A stretch of DNA of 43,866 bases from Acidimicrobiia bacterium (GTDB taxonomy: Bacteria > Actinomycetota > Acidimicrobiia > Acidimicrobiales > UBA8592): the NCBI GenBank assembly GCA_030431575.1, contig JAUIIS010000006.1, positions 1 through 43,866 on the forward strand, read 5' to 3'. A program made the translations under genes and the position numbers. Shown piece after piece: positions 27,667-36,482 of this stretch (positions within the stretch are counted from its first letter, which is position 1; every line of letters starts with the position of its first letter). The notes beneath the pieces were generated by a model, which did no database searches, was not told where the DNA came from, and saw nothing but the letters and a program-made list of their open reading frames with translations.

Positions 27667-30600
27667 TCACGAACCCAGACCGGTCAGGACTTCCTCGAGT
27701 GACCGCAGGCCTTCGGCTAGCGAGGCGGCAAGGGTGGCCAGTTCGGTTTCGCCGACTTCGATGGCGATAGGGAGGTCCAGCTTGACGGGAACGTTGGCTT
27801 CGATAGGGATGGTTTCGTTCACCGCAATGTCAAGCTCGAGGTTGACCGGAACCTCGATGTCGACGGGCACGGTGACATCAACGGGGACCGAGAATCCCAA
27901 CGGGGTGTCGACTTCGATGCGCGTATCGAAGCTTTCCTTGATGGGCAGGGTCTCATCGATGGGGACAACGAGTTCACGGTCGAGGACTACCTCGGTTTCG
28001 ATGTTCACCTGCTCGTCAATGTTGACCTCGAACTCGATGGTGGAGTTGGCGAACTCTTCCAGCCCCGAGATGGCCTCTTCTAGCCCGGCGCTGATCGTGG
28101 GTTCGAGCTCCACGATCTGTTCCTGGAAGCCAGTGACCTGCGACGCGTACAACGCGGCCCCAGCCTCGACGCGTTCTAGCTCGCTTTGGGTCTGGGCCAA
28201 ATCGTCTTGGGTCGAGGACAGCTGACTAAACAGCACCCCCATCAGCACGAAGCCCAGCAATATCAGCGCGCCAAGCGCACCAACCACTGCGGCCGAGTGT
28301 CGTTGTAGCCACGACATGGGAACTCCTGTCTCTAAGACTTCGGTGTGGTCACCAGCAACGGAGGCGGTGACGGGTTCTCGTTCTTGGGTTGGGTCCGCCC
28401 CAACGGGCCCCCAGCCTTCGGGCACCTTCAAAGGCACGGCAATCGGTGGGCTGCCAGCAGCACTGCCGCTGGTAGGCGAGGTGCCACTGGTTACCAGCGG
28501 CTCGGCGGCCTTGCGTAGCGCGAACGCCAAGGCGAGGCCGATGGCGGTGATGACGCCGGCGGCCAGGAAGGTTTCGGCAATCGCCTGGGCAGTCAACGAC
28601 CCTTGCGCTTCGATAACGGCGGATTCGAATCCCGGGTCGTCCAGAGGTGGCAGCTCGATATCGCCACGTAGGGCATTGAAACGGGCCAGGCCCCATGCAG
28701 TCAGCAGCGAAAGGCCCACGCTGAGGCCCATCAGGCGGATGACCATCAGCGTGGCTGCGGCTGCGCCGCGTTTGTCGGGTTCGGTGCTGTCGACCACCGC
28801 GGCCGAGGTAGGCGCAGACACCAAGCCCAGGCCGGCGCCCAGCAAGCCAAGTTGGGCGGCGAAGGTCCAATACGAACTATCGGCTTCCCACGTGAACCCC
28901 ATCAGCAGGTAGGCCGCGACCGCGGCCCCCATACCCATGATGACGGGCAGCCGGTAACCCCAGTTGGTGGTGAGGCGTCCGCCAACGTAGGACGTGACCG
29001 CCATGGCCGCGGTCAGCGCCGAAAGCACCCAACCGGCAGCAACCGCCGAATCTTCGACATCGATCTCGATGGCGTTGATGAAGATTGGCACGTCGACCAT
29101 GGAGATAATCAGCGCTGCCCCCACGATGAAGTTCACAGCCAACGCCACTTGGAGGGTTCGGCCCCGGAACACAGATGGGTCAATCAACGGATCTGGCGAC
29201 ACTCGCTGGTGCCACACAAACAAGGCCCCAGACCCGACAGCCACCAGATAGAGCCAAGCGAAGTTGAAGCCCCCGCCGCCGGTGAGTTCTTCGAAACCAC
29301 TAACCGACTGAATCTCAGCGTCACCAAGCAAGGCCAGGTTCAGCGTGACAATGCAGGTGGTTAGCAGCCCCGCGCCGCGCCAGTCGACCGTGGTGGCACG
29401 AGGTCCCTGGTCATGATCGGTTAGCGCCCACCACACTGCGGCCATGCCAGCCAGGGCCAGGGGAACATTCAGCCAGAACTGCCATTCCCACGACAAGAAG
29501 CGCACCAGCACTGCGCCATACATGGGACCCCACACCCAGCCCATCGTTTCGATAGCAGCGAGGGTGCCTAGCGCCCGGGCCCGCTTGGCCTCCGGGTACA
29601 CATCGGCCACCACCGCCAACGCCACCGGCACCATAGCCCCGCCACCAATGGCGGTCAGCACTCGAGCAAACAGGAACGGCCCCAACGAATCCATCAGCGG
29701 TATCAAGATGGTGCCCAACAAGAAGATGGCGTACGCACCAACAAAAGTGTTACGCCTGCCGATGACGTCGCTGAGGCGCCCAGCAATGGGCATGATGGCT
29801 ACGAACGCAATGAGGTAGACGTTGACTATCCACGCGGCGTCGTCGAGGCCGTCGGGCAGTACCAAGCCCAGGTCCAAGATGATTGGCCGCAACATGGTGG
29901 AGACAACCGTCAGGTCGTCGGCGGCAACGAACACGCTGAACGCCACGGCGATGAGGACGGCCCTAGGCGAGACACGCCTGGGCCCAGCCGCTTGCGTGGT
30001 TGGGGCGGACGTCGGTGTCCGTGTCGGAACGGCAACTACCGCTTCACCGTCGCTTGTCTGTGCTCCAGCCAGCAGCGGTTTAACCACCAAGGCCACTCCA
30101 ACAAGGCCACCTAACACCAGACCGATGGTCGCTACGGTGCCCCACGGTGACCCGCCACCCGCAGCGGGTTCGCCGTTGTACTCGGTGAGGTCGAGAGTCC
30201 ACGAAGCCACATCGTCGCCAAACGCCGTGTCGAACTCCACGGCGGTCACCAAGCCCGTGACCGGGTGAATCCACAGGTCGATCACGACGTCCTGGTTGCG
30301 AACAAGGCCCGCGGTCACGCCCTCGATGCGCTCGGGCGGGGCTGTGCCGCGGTAGTGATAGCGGGGTCCGTCGCGATCCTCTTCGCCCACAAACTCCACG
30401 TCTTCGAGACCCACAATCAAGGGCTTCCAGCCGTTGACGGGGTCGAAGAACGTTCTCGGGTCGAGGTCATAGCCCGACGGCAACGGCTCGAACTCGCCGG
30501 TCACGGGGTTGCTCAGCAACGTCTCTCCATCGCTGGCAATGGCACCCAACTTGGTACTGAGTGACCCATCGATGGTGACGGTGAGGAGCGCTTCGGCTTC

Positions 30601-30855
30601 GTCGGGGACAGTGACAGTGCCGGTCACCTCGTCGACAGCAATGCTCTCGACTTCGTCGATGTACACAGGCGCGCCGCTGCGCACCAAATGAAAGCGAACA
30701 CTTTCAACCTCGCCCATAGCCTCGGCCGCTGCAGGCAACGCCGTCGCAGGATCGGTGTCCAAGACATCGCCATCAAGGCTGGCGCTACCACTGCAGCCTG
30801 CGACAACAAGGGCAGCCAGAAGCAGTAGCCAGGCTGGAAAGGTGGGTCGATGCAA
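27667..30855 (-). CDS. Fused LprG-like lipoprotein / P55-like MFS exporter with coiled-coil VP-rich tail
   Basis: This single 1062-residue chain starts with a lipoprotein signal: hydrophobic WLLLLAALVVAG followed by lipobox cysteine C21. Residues about 30-230 resemble the LprG/LppX lipid-binding domain. A helix (240-262) and linker lead to an MFS permease (about 298-800) with motif A GRLSDVIGRR and a large loop between the last helices (LARFNALRGDIELPPLDD), as in mycobacterial Rv1410c (P55). Another membrane helix (about 855-876) starts a tail of coiled coil and VP-rich repeats. In mycobacteria LprG and P55 are separate operon neighbours that export triacylated lipids. The TTG at 30855 is chosen because GAAGGA lies 6 nt upstream and it starts the signal peptide; the frame is open to 31113 in the opposite-strand promoter region. 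Confidence 0.88.
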   Translation of the reverse strand: MHRPTFPAWLLLLAALVVAGCSGSASLDGDVLDTDPATALPAAAEAMGEVESVRFHLVRSGAPVYIDEVESIAVDEVTGTVTVPDEAEALLTVTIDGSLSTKLGAIASDGETLLSNPVTGEFEPLPSGYDLDPRTFFDPVNGWKPLIVGLEDVEFVGEEDRDGPRYHYRGTAPPERIEGVTAGLVRNQDVVIDLWIHPVTGLVTAVEFDTAFGDDVASWTLDLTEYNGEPAAGGGSPWGTVATIGLVLGGLVGVALVVKPLLAGAQTSDGEAVVAVPTRTPTSAPTTQAAGPRRVSPRAVLIAVAFSVFVAADDLTVVSTMLRPIILDLGLVLPDGLDDAAWIVNVYLIAFVAIMPIAGRLSDVIGRRNTFVGAYAIFLLGTILIPLMDSLGPFLFARVLTAIGGGAMVPVALAVVADVYPEAKRARALGTLAAIETMGWVWGPMYGAVLVRFLSWEWQFWLNVPLALAGMAAVWWALTDHDQGPRATTVDWRGAGLLTTCIVTLNLALLGDAEIQSVSGFEELTGGGGFNFAWLYLVAVGSGALFVWHQRVSPDPLIDPSVFRGRTLQVALAVNFIVGAALIISMVDVPIFINAIEIDVEDSAVAAGWVLSALTAAMAVTSYVGGRLTTNWGYRLPVIMGMGAAVAAYLLMGFTWEADSSYWTFAAQLGLLGAGLGLVSAPTSAAVVDSTEPDKRGAAAATLMVIRLMGLSVGLSLLTAWGLARFNALRGDIELPPLDDPGFESAVIEAQGSLTAQAIAETFLAAGVITAIGLALAFALRKAAEPLVTSGTSPTSGSAAGSPPIAVPLKVPEGWGPVGADPTQEREPVTASVAGDHTEVLETGVPMSWLQRHSAAVVGALGALILLGFVLMGVLFSQLSSTQDDLAQTQSELERVEAGAALYASQVTGFQEQIVELEPTISAGLEEAISGLEEFANSTIEFEVNIDEQVNIETEVVLDRELVVPIDETLPIKESFDTRIEVDTPLGFSVPVDVTVPVDIEVPVNLELDIAVNETIPIEANVPVKLDLPIAIEVGETELATLAASLAEGLRSLEEVLTGLGS
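28315..28327 (-). promoter_or_regulatory. Strong internal ribosome binding site inside the exporter gene
   Basis: On the minus strand AGGAG lies 5 nt before an in-frame ATG at 28317, at the junction between a disordered linker and the tail of the exporter. Translation from it would give a separate 216-residue protein (27667-28317): one membrane helix, coiled coil and VP-rich segment. This is one of the best ribosome sites in the window, which suggests that two products may be made, or that the fusion is recent and kept the old start. Confidence 0.5.
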
Positions 30856-31018
30856 AGAGCGTCCTTCGTTCGGCTCTACCAACGCAGATACTACTTCCCA
30901 CATTCCCGACGCCATCTTCGCCCCACCTCCCAGCTGCGGCACGCGAGCGAGCTGGGCTGCACCAAGGGGACAACGAGCGCATAGCCTCAGACGGGAGCCC
31001 AACAACCCGCTGGACACC

Positions 31019-32014
31019 GTGACGCCAACAACCGACTCAGTACCCGATGACTCATGGATCCAGGCCTCACGGGTAGTCGTCACCGCAGGCAAAGGCGGGG
31101 TTGGATCAAGCACCCTTGCCGCAGTGACCGCGTTGGCAGCCGCTCAACAGGGTGCCAAGGTCTTGTTGGCCTCGGTCGATGGCAAGCCGAACCTGGGGCG
31201 CCTGTTCGACGGCAGCCCACTCACCTCGCGCCAACGCGACCTCTATAGCGACCCTTCCGGCGGCCAGGTCCGCGGCCAGAGCATCTCGCCAGAGCAAGCA
31301 TTTGGCGACTATCTCGACCTCCGCGGCGTGGGCGGGCTGATGCGCAGAGTCGTCAAGGCTGCGTCGCTTGACGTCGTTGCCGCTTCGACACCGGGACTGG
31401 AACATCTGCTGGTCTTAGGCAAGATCAAAGAACTCGAACGAGCAGACGACGCCGACCTCATCGTGGTTGACGCTCCGCCAGCGGGCCACGTCACGCCCTT
31501 CCTGGCATCGGCAACAACCGCACTGGAAGCTGTGGCCCCCGGCCCGCTCCGAACGCAAGCCGAAGAAGTCCACGCCATGCTGAGCGACCCCCAACGCACC
31601 CAAGTCGCCATTGTCACCCTTCCCGAAGAGACTCCCGTCAACGAAGCGATCGAGCTCCACGCAGATGTCTGCGCACTGGGCTTGTCGGTTGCCCCTCTTG
31701 TCGTCAACGGCTGCTGGCCCGAACAACCCGGTCTTCACCAACCGGTCACCGCCGCGGCACGCGAGGCCGGCGTGACCTTGACGTCGCGACAGCGGACGGC
31801 ACTGGTGGCTTCCAGTCGGTTCGGCGCTGCCCGACTAGATCTTCAAGCACACCAACTTGATCGACTGGATGCTGCGCTGCCCCTCGCTCGGATCCTGCTT
31901 CCGCGTCTGCCAACGCCCCGTCTTACCTGGAGCGACCTCGAGGTCTTGGCCTCAGCCCTACGCGGCGCTCCCCAATCGTCAAGCCAGCACCAGCCAGACG
32001 GGACAACAACGTGA
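31019..32014 (+). CDS. Get3/ArsA-like ATPase, subunit lacking the P-loop lysine
   Basis: This 331-residue ATPase is of the SIMIBI ArsA/Get3 type. The deviant Walker A reads AGKGGVGSST: the signature lysine K25 is kept, but the P-loop lysine is S30. Switch II-like LIVVDAPPAGHVTPFL is intact. It probably pairs with the next gene, like mycobacterial BagA/BagB (Rv3679-Rv3680), to form one composite site. The start is a GTG at 31019 with only a weak GGA before it; the frame is open upstream but would cross the divergent exporter promoter. The stop overlaps the next start by GTGA. Confidence 0.85.
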   Translation: MTPTTDSVPDDSWIQASRVVVTAGKGGVGSSTLAAVTALAAAQQGAKVLLASVDGKPNLGRLFDGSPLTSRQRDLYSDPSGGQVRGQSISPEQAFGDYLDLRGVGGLMRRVVKAASLDVVAASTPGLEHLLVLGKIKELERADDADLIVVDAPPAGHVTPFLASATTALEAVAPGPLRTQAEEVHAMLSDPQRTQVAIVTLPEETPVNEAIELHADVCALGLSVAPLVVNGCWPEQPGLHQPVTAAAREAGVTLTSRQRTALVASSRFGAARLDLQAHQLDRLDAALPLARILLPRLPTPRLTWSDLEVLASALRGAPQSSSQHQPDGTTT

Positions 32015-33120
32015 CAGCCGATCCCGCCGCTGCCACCTTCGCAGAGCTGGTAGACACCAGCGCGCTGGTAGTCACCTGCGGCCCAGGCGGCGTTGGCAAG
32101 ACCACGACCGCTGCGGCCATTGGACTCCTAGGTGCAAGGGCAGGCCGTCGTGTCGTTGTGGTGACCATCGACCCTGCCCGTCGCCTGGCCGACGCGTTGG
32201 GCATTCCGGCCGAAACCGCCGACGATCCTCACCGCGTCCGAGGCCTTGGTCGCATGAAAGGCACACTGGACGTACTCATGCTCGATGCCGAGCGCACCTT
32301 TGACAGGCTCATCCTGGACAAGGCTGGCAAACAGGCCGAGGGCATTCTCAACAACCCGATCTATCGCAGCATCGCCGGCTCGTTGTCCGGGGCCCAGGAA
32401 TACATGGCCATCGAACGCCTGCATCAACTGCACGAGGCCGGTGAGCACGATCTCATCGTGGTGGACACGCCACCGTCACGCCACGCAGTCGACATCTTGA
32501 CTGCGCCAGACCGACTGGCGTCCTTCTTTGGCCACCCCGTGTACCGCACGCTTGTTGGTCCAAGCCGCGCAATGGCCCGGGTGACCTCGACGGCCACGGC
32601 GGGGTTTGCGTGGGCAGTCAAACGCCTCGCTGGCCCGCAGATTGTCGAGGACACGTTGGACTTCTTCAGCTCTATTTCAGGTATGGAGGACGGCTTGCGC
32701 AAGCGGGCCGCCGCCGTCTCGAAGCTCCTACGGAACCAAGACACCAGCTTTGTGTTGGTCACAAGTCCTCGGGCCGAAGCCATCGACGAAGCGCTGCACC
32801 TCAACGAAGCACTGCAAGACGGCGGCTATCCCATGCGGGCCGCCGTGGCGAACCTGGTGCATCCCCTGCCGCCGGCCTGCACTATTGATCCCGCGCTTGT
32901 CCGTGCCGGATCGGCCCTTGACGATCAGCTCCGTCACCACGGTGAGCTCACCGCGCTCGCCGTAGCAGAACGAGCCGAGTTGGCGACGCTCGTCGACGTC
33001 ATCGAGTCAACCAAACACGACGATGTGGTGTTCTGTCAGGTAGAGCTGCTGGCCCAAGACGTCCACGCCCTCGACACCCTGGCCCAAATCGCCGACGCGC
33101 TCTCGGCACCAGCCGCTTGA
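32011..33120 (+). CDS. Get3/ArsA-like ATPase, subunit lacking the signature lysine
   Basis: This 369-residue ArsA/Get3-family ATPase has a Walker A that reads CGPGGVGKTTT: P-loop K30 and T31 are present, but the signature lysine position is P25. LIVVDTPPSRHAVDIL is the switch region, and TIDPARRLADALGI matches the family's first conserved strand. The lesion is the mirror image of the first subunit. In Get3 the signature lysine reaches across the dimer to the partner's nucleotide, so a heterodimer would have one complete site. The GTG start is inside the upstream stop (GTGA). Convergent with the glutamine-synthetase-like gene. Confidence 0.88.
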   Translation: MTADPAAATFAELVDTSALVVTCGPGGVGKTTTAAAIGLLGARAGRRVVVVTIDPARRLADALGIPAETADDPHRVRGLGRMKGTLDVLMLDAERTFDRLILDKAGKQAEGILNNPIYRSIAGSLSGAQEYMAIERLHQLHEAGEHDLIVVDTPPSRHAVDILTAPDRLASFFGHPVYRTLVGPSRAMARVTSTATAGFAWAVKRLAGPQIVEDTLDFFSSISGMEDGLRKRAAAVSKLLRNQDTSFVLVTSPRAEAIDEALHLNEALQDGGYPMRAAVANLVHPLPPACTIDPALVRAGSALDDQLRHHGELTALAVAERAELATLVDVIESTKHDDVVFCQVELLAQDVHALDTLAQIADALSAPAA

Positions 33121-33127
33121 GGCGCGG

Positions 33128-34480
33128 TTAGATCCGCTCGAAGTAGCGACGCTTTTCCCAGTCGGTGACGGCGGCCTCGTAAGCCTCGCACTCTTTGGTG
33201 AGGAAGTGGCTGTAGTGCCCAACTACGTCTTCGCCTAGGAGCCGCCGGGCATCGGCACTGTTCTTAAAGCGGTGCAGCGCGGCCGGCAATGTAGTCGGGA
33301 CGGTGGGCACATCGCTGGAGGTGTAGGCGTCGCCATGGAGCTCGGGAGGCGGTTCGATCTGATTGGCGATGCCATCGAGGCCACTGGCCAGGGCAGCAGC
33401 ATAGGCAAGGTAGGGGTTGACGTCGCCGCCTGGGATACGGCATTCGATCCGCAATGCCTGACCCGAGCCCACGATCCGGAACCCGGCGGTGCGGTTGTCG
33501 GTGCTCCAGGCCACCTTCGTTGGGGCCCACGATTGGCTCTGGTAGCGCTTGTACGAGTTGACCGTGGGGGCGTAACAGACCATGAGGTCGAGGGTGTGCT
33601 GCATCCAGCCACCCAGGAACCATCGGAACGTGTCGGACTGAGCGCCGTTTGCATCGAAGACGTTGGTAGAGCCGCTTTCGCCAGCCGACCACAGGCTGAG
33701 ATGCATGTGGCAGCTGTTGCCTGACTGACCTGGCTCGGGTTTGGCCATGAAGGTAACCGCTACACCCTGCTGCTCGGCAAGCTCTTTCATGGCGTGTTTC
33801 AGCACCACGTGACGGTCGGCCATGGTCAACACGTCGGCGTACCGCACGTTGATTTCGTGCTGGCCAATGGCGGCCTCGCCCTTGGTGTTCTCGACCGGGA
33901 TCTCCGATTCGCGAAGCACTCGACGAGCAGCACCCACGTAGTCCTCTACCCGACCGCCTTGCAGAAGGTGATAGTCCTCGTTGTACCAACCGGCCGGTTC
34001 CAGATTTGTGTAGCCCTTGTTGTGCGCGTCGCGGTACGAGTCTCGATACAGGAAGAACTCCAGCTCGCTGGCAGCCTTCGGGGCCAAACCTGCCGCTGTG
34101 GCTTTTTCTAGCTGGGCGCCAAGAATAGAGCGTGGTGCCACCCCAACGTTGCGGTGGTTGGCGTCTTCGTGCACATCGCACAGCACGATGGCGGCGTTGG
34201 CGGCCCAGCCGCAACGGCGCAGGGTGGCGAAGTCCGGCACCAAATGGAAGTCACCGTAGCCGCGTTCCCAGTTGGCGAACTCGTAGCCGTCGACGGGTTC
34301 CATCTCCATGTCGACCGTCAACAGGTAGTCGCAGGCATGGCTCCCGGCGTCGATGCTGTCGAGGAAGAACTGGGCGTCGTAGCGCTTACCCATGGTGCGT
34401 CCGTAGTGATCGGTGAACGCGACAATCACCGTGTCGATGACGCCAGAGACCACCTCGTGTTCAAGCTCGTCTGGGGTCAT
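33128..34480 (-). CDS. Glutamine synthetase-like ligase (gamma-glutamyl-amine ligase type)
   Basis: This 450-residue protein has the GS fold. Visible motifs are ASELEFFLYR, GEAAIGQHEINVRY (ammonium and metal glutamates), FMAKPEPGQSGNSCHMHLSLW (nucleotide and metal site), YAPTVNSYKRYQ, and NRTAGFRIVG and RIECRIPGGDVNPYLA (arginine flap and glutamate). The adenylylation tyrosine motif of GlnA1 is absent. This resembles the GlnA3/PuuA-type enzymes that attach glutamate to amines or polyamines for catabolism. It lies 33 bp after a flavin monooxygenase on the same strand, so the pair may act on the same amine. Start: ATG with AGGA about 8 nt upstream. Confidence 0.87.
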   Translation of the reverse strand: MTPDELEHEVVSGVIDTVIVAFTDHYGRTMGKRYDAQFFLDSIDAGSHACDYLLTVDMEMEPVDGYEFANWERGYGDFHLVPDFATLRRCGWAANAAIVLCDVHEDANHRNVGVAPRSILGAQLEKATAAGLAPKAASELEFFLYRDSYRDAHNKGYTNLEPAGWYNEDYHLLQGGRVEDYVGAARRVLRESEIPVENTKGEAAIGQHEINVRYADVLTMADRHVVLKHAMKELAEQQGVAVTFMAKPEPGQSGNSCHMHLSLWSAGESGSTNVFDANGAQSDTFRWFLGGWMQHTLDLMVCYAPTVNSYKRYQSQSWAPTKVAWSTDNRTAGFRIVGSGQALRIECRIPGGDVNPYLAYAAALASGLDGIANQIEPPPELHGDAYTSSDVPTVPTTLPAALHRFKNSADARRLLGEDVVGHYSHFLTKECEAYEAAVTDWEKRRYFERI

Positions 34481-34513
34481 CTTGCCATCCTGACTGATCG
34501 AGAACTGGTTGCG

Positions 34514-36331
34514 TCAGTCACGGGTGAAAATGAAGCGTGAGTCCATGTCAGCTTCAACATCGGCGATGTGGTCGATGTAGGCGGGGAAGCCGCCGTTGTA
34601 GTTACCGTCTTGTCGGCGGTTTTCTTGGCCTTCAAAGTTGTAGTAGCCAGGCGTACACTCTTGGTTGCGGGTGGTCTTGCCCCGGTGAGCAATGACCTCC
34701 TGGACCCACCACTCCTCGGCCTCGGGAGTGACGTCAATGGTGTCGTAGCCGTGCGAGCGCACGTGGTCGATGCAGGTTGCTATGTGATCGCCTTGCACTT
34801 GGAGGAGGTCGGTCAGGTTGAACTGGAAGCTGGCCTGGTAGCCACCCATGATGAACATGTTGGGGAACCCGGCCGTGTGAATGCCGAGCATGGTGCGGAT
34901 ACCGCTGGCGTACTTGTCGTTGAGCTCTACGTCGTGCTCGCCAACAATGCGGTTGTAAATGCCGGTCTGTTGCACTTCGAAACCGGTGGCATAGATCAAC
35001 AGGTCCACCTCGTACTCAACACCATCGAAGATGGGGCCCTTTTCGCCAATCTCGGTGATGCCCTTCCCCAAGGTGTCAACCAGGTGCACGTTTGGGCGGT
35101 TGAACGTGGGCAGGTAGTCGTTATGGAAGCACGGCCGCTTGCACATCATCATGTACCACGGCTTCAGCGCATCGGCAGTCTCGGGGTCTTCGACGGTTTC
35201 GTCGATGCGTTTGTGGATCCGCATCATGAGATCGATGTTGTTGTTCTCTTGGCGACGGATCTTCTCTTCGCGAGTAATGCCGCCTCGCAGTTCTTTGCTG
35301 CGTTCGGCCATAGCCCGTTGCTTCGAGATGATCTTGGCTCGCCGCTTGGCCTGCCAGCCAGGTTGAAGCTTGGCGGCCCATTCTTCTTGGGTTTCCCAGT
35401 CGTCTCGGATGTCGATGGACGACGGCGTGCGTTGGAAGACGTAAACCTCCTTGGCGTTGGCCCCCAAGTTGGGGACGATCTGGACGGCACTAGCACCGGT
35501 ACCGATGATGCCAACCCGCATATCTCCGAGCTTCTCGAGATCCTGACCGGTGAAGTCGTAGTCCCAGCGCGAGGTGTGGAAGGACTTGCCCTTATAGGAC
35601 TCCATGCCATCGATTCGGGCCAGGCGCGGTTTTGCCAACGTACCGTTGGCGCAAACCACGAACTTGGCGCGCATCTTGTCGCCGCGATCTGTGGTGACGT
35701 CCCAGTGTTGAGCTTCAGTGTTCCAAACGGTTGAGGTGACCGTGGTCTGGAACACCGCATGGTTGTACAGCTCGTACTTGCGAGCAATGGCCTGGCAGTG
35801 GGCAAAGATCTCGGGGCCCTCGGCGTAGTGTCGCGTAGGGACGTAGTTCATCTCGTCAAGCAGCGGCAGATAGTCGTAGGCGACCACGTCGCACGCCACG
35901 CCGGGATACCGGTTCCAGTACCAGGTGCCACCCACGTCGGCGCCACGTTCGACAATGCGAATGCTCTCGACACCCTTTTCGCGTAGACGGGCCGAGGTCA
36001 GCAACGCCGAGAAGCCTCCGCCAATAAACAACACGTCCACGCCGTCGTCATCACCGTCGATGATGGGGTCTCGTTCTTCCCAGCCCTCAGCGTAAGGGTC
36101 TTGTTCCAGCTCGGCCATGGCGCCGTCGAGCTCACGGTATATCTCGGTCCCTGGCGGGCGGTAGCCCAGCCGCAGGTCGCGCTCTTCGGCGAACTTGGCC
36201 TTAATGGCGTCGTAGTACTCCTGAGGGCGGCGCTCCTTGCGCTCGCTTGGGTCGAAGCTCATCACAAACTTGTCGGCCTTTTCGCCTTTGGCTTTGGCGT
36301 CTGGTTTGTCGGAGTCGGTTGGAGCGGACAT
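34514..36331 (-). CDS. Flavin-containing monooxygenase, Baeyer-Villiger type (second copy)
   Basis: This is a 605-residue paralogue of the enzyme at 14191-15993, with the same signatures: FAD site GGGFSA at 104-109, [11 protein letters not shown] at 134-144, a fingerprint around YKGKSFHTSRWDYDF, and NADPH site GTGASAVQ. It has a longer N-terminal lysine/aspartate-rich segment (about 95 residues before the first fold). It is the first gene of a unit with the glutamine-synthetase-like ligase and is divergent from the SDR/CoA-transferase operon across 151 bp, an arrangement that fits a catabolic cluster. Its substrate could be a ketone or an amine. Confidence 0.92.
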   Translation of the reverse strand: MSAPTDSDKPDAKAKGEKADKFVMSFDPSERKERRPQEYYDAIKAKFAEERDLRLGYRPPGTEIYRELDGAMAELEQDPYAEGWEERDPIIDGDDDGVDVLFIGGGFSALLTSARLREKGVESIRIVERGADVGGTWYWNRYPGVACDVVAYDYLPLLDEMNYVPTRHYAEGPEIFAHCQAIARKYELYNHAVFQTTVTSTVWNTEAQHWDVTTDRGDKMRAKFVVCANGTLAKPRLARIDGMESYKGKSFHTSRWDYDFTGQDLEKLGDMRVGIIGTGASAVQIVPNLGANAKEVYVFQRTPSSIDIRDDWETQEEWAAKLQPGWQAKRRAKIISKQRAMAERSKELRGGITREEKIRRQENNNIDLMMRIHKRIDETVEDPETADALKPWYMMMCKRPCFHNDYLPTFNRPNVHLVDTLGKGITEIGEKGPIFDGVEYEVDLLIYATGFEVQQTGIYNRIVGEHDVELNDKYASGIRTMLGIHTAGFPNMFIMGGYQASFQFNLTDLLQVQGDHIATCIDHVRSHGYDTIDVTPEAEEWWVQEVIAHRGKTTRNQECTPGYYNFEGQENRRQDGNYNGGFPAYIDHIADVEADMDSRFIFTRD

Positions 36332-36482
36332 AGGTCAGTGCCTCAGTAGCGGACAGCCGGGGAGAGGTCGGGGGTCCCGCATCAATGTGCCGCGGACCAC
36401 CGGCCAAGAAAACAGTAGGTTAGGCAAACACGGGAGTCGCCGCTGGTTCGCTTGTCCGACACCCACCAAGGGGGAATCAAGA

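Noticed and set aside
27493-27702. Plus-strand frame beginning MSISENKKNVDRVMALLKAQ
   Set aside because: The first part looks protein-like, but its ATG overlaps the NUDIX ATG head to head, leaving no room for promoters, and the second half reads as non-coding Arg/Ser-rich sequence. It may be a gene remnant.
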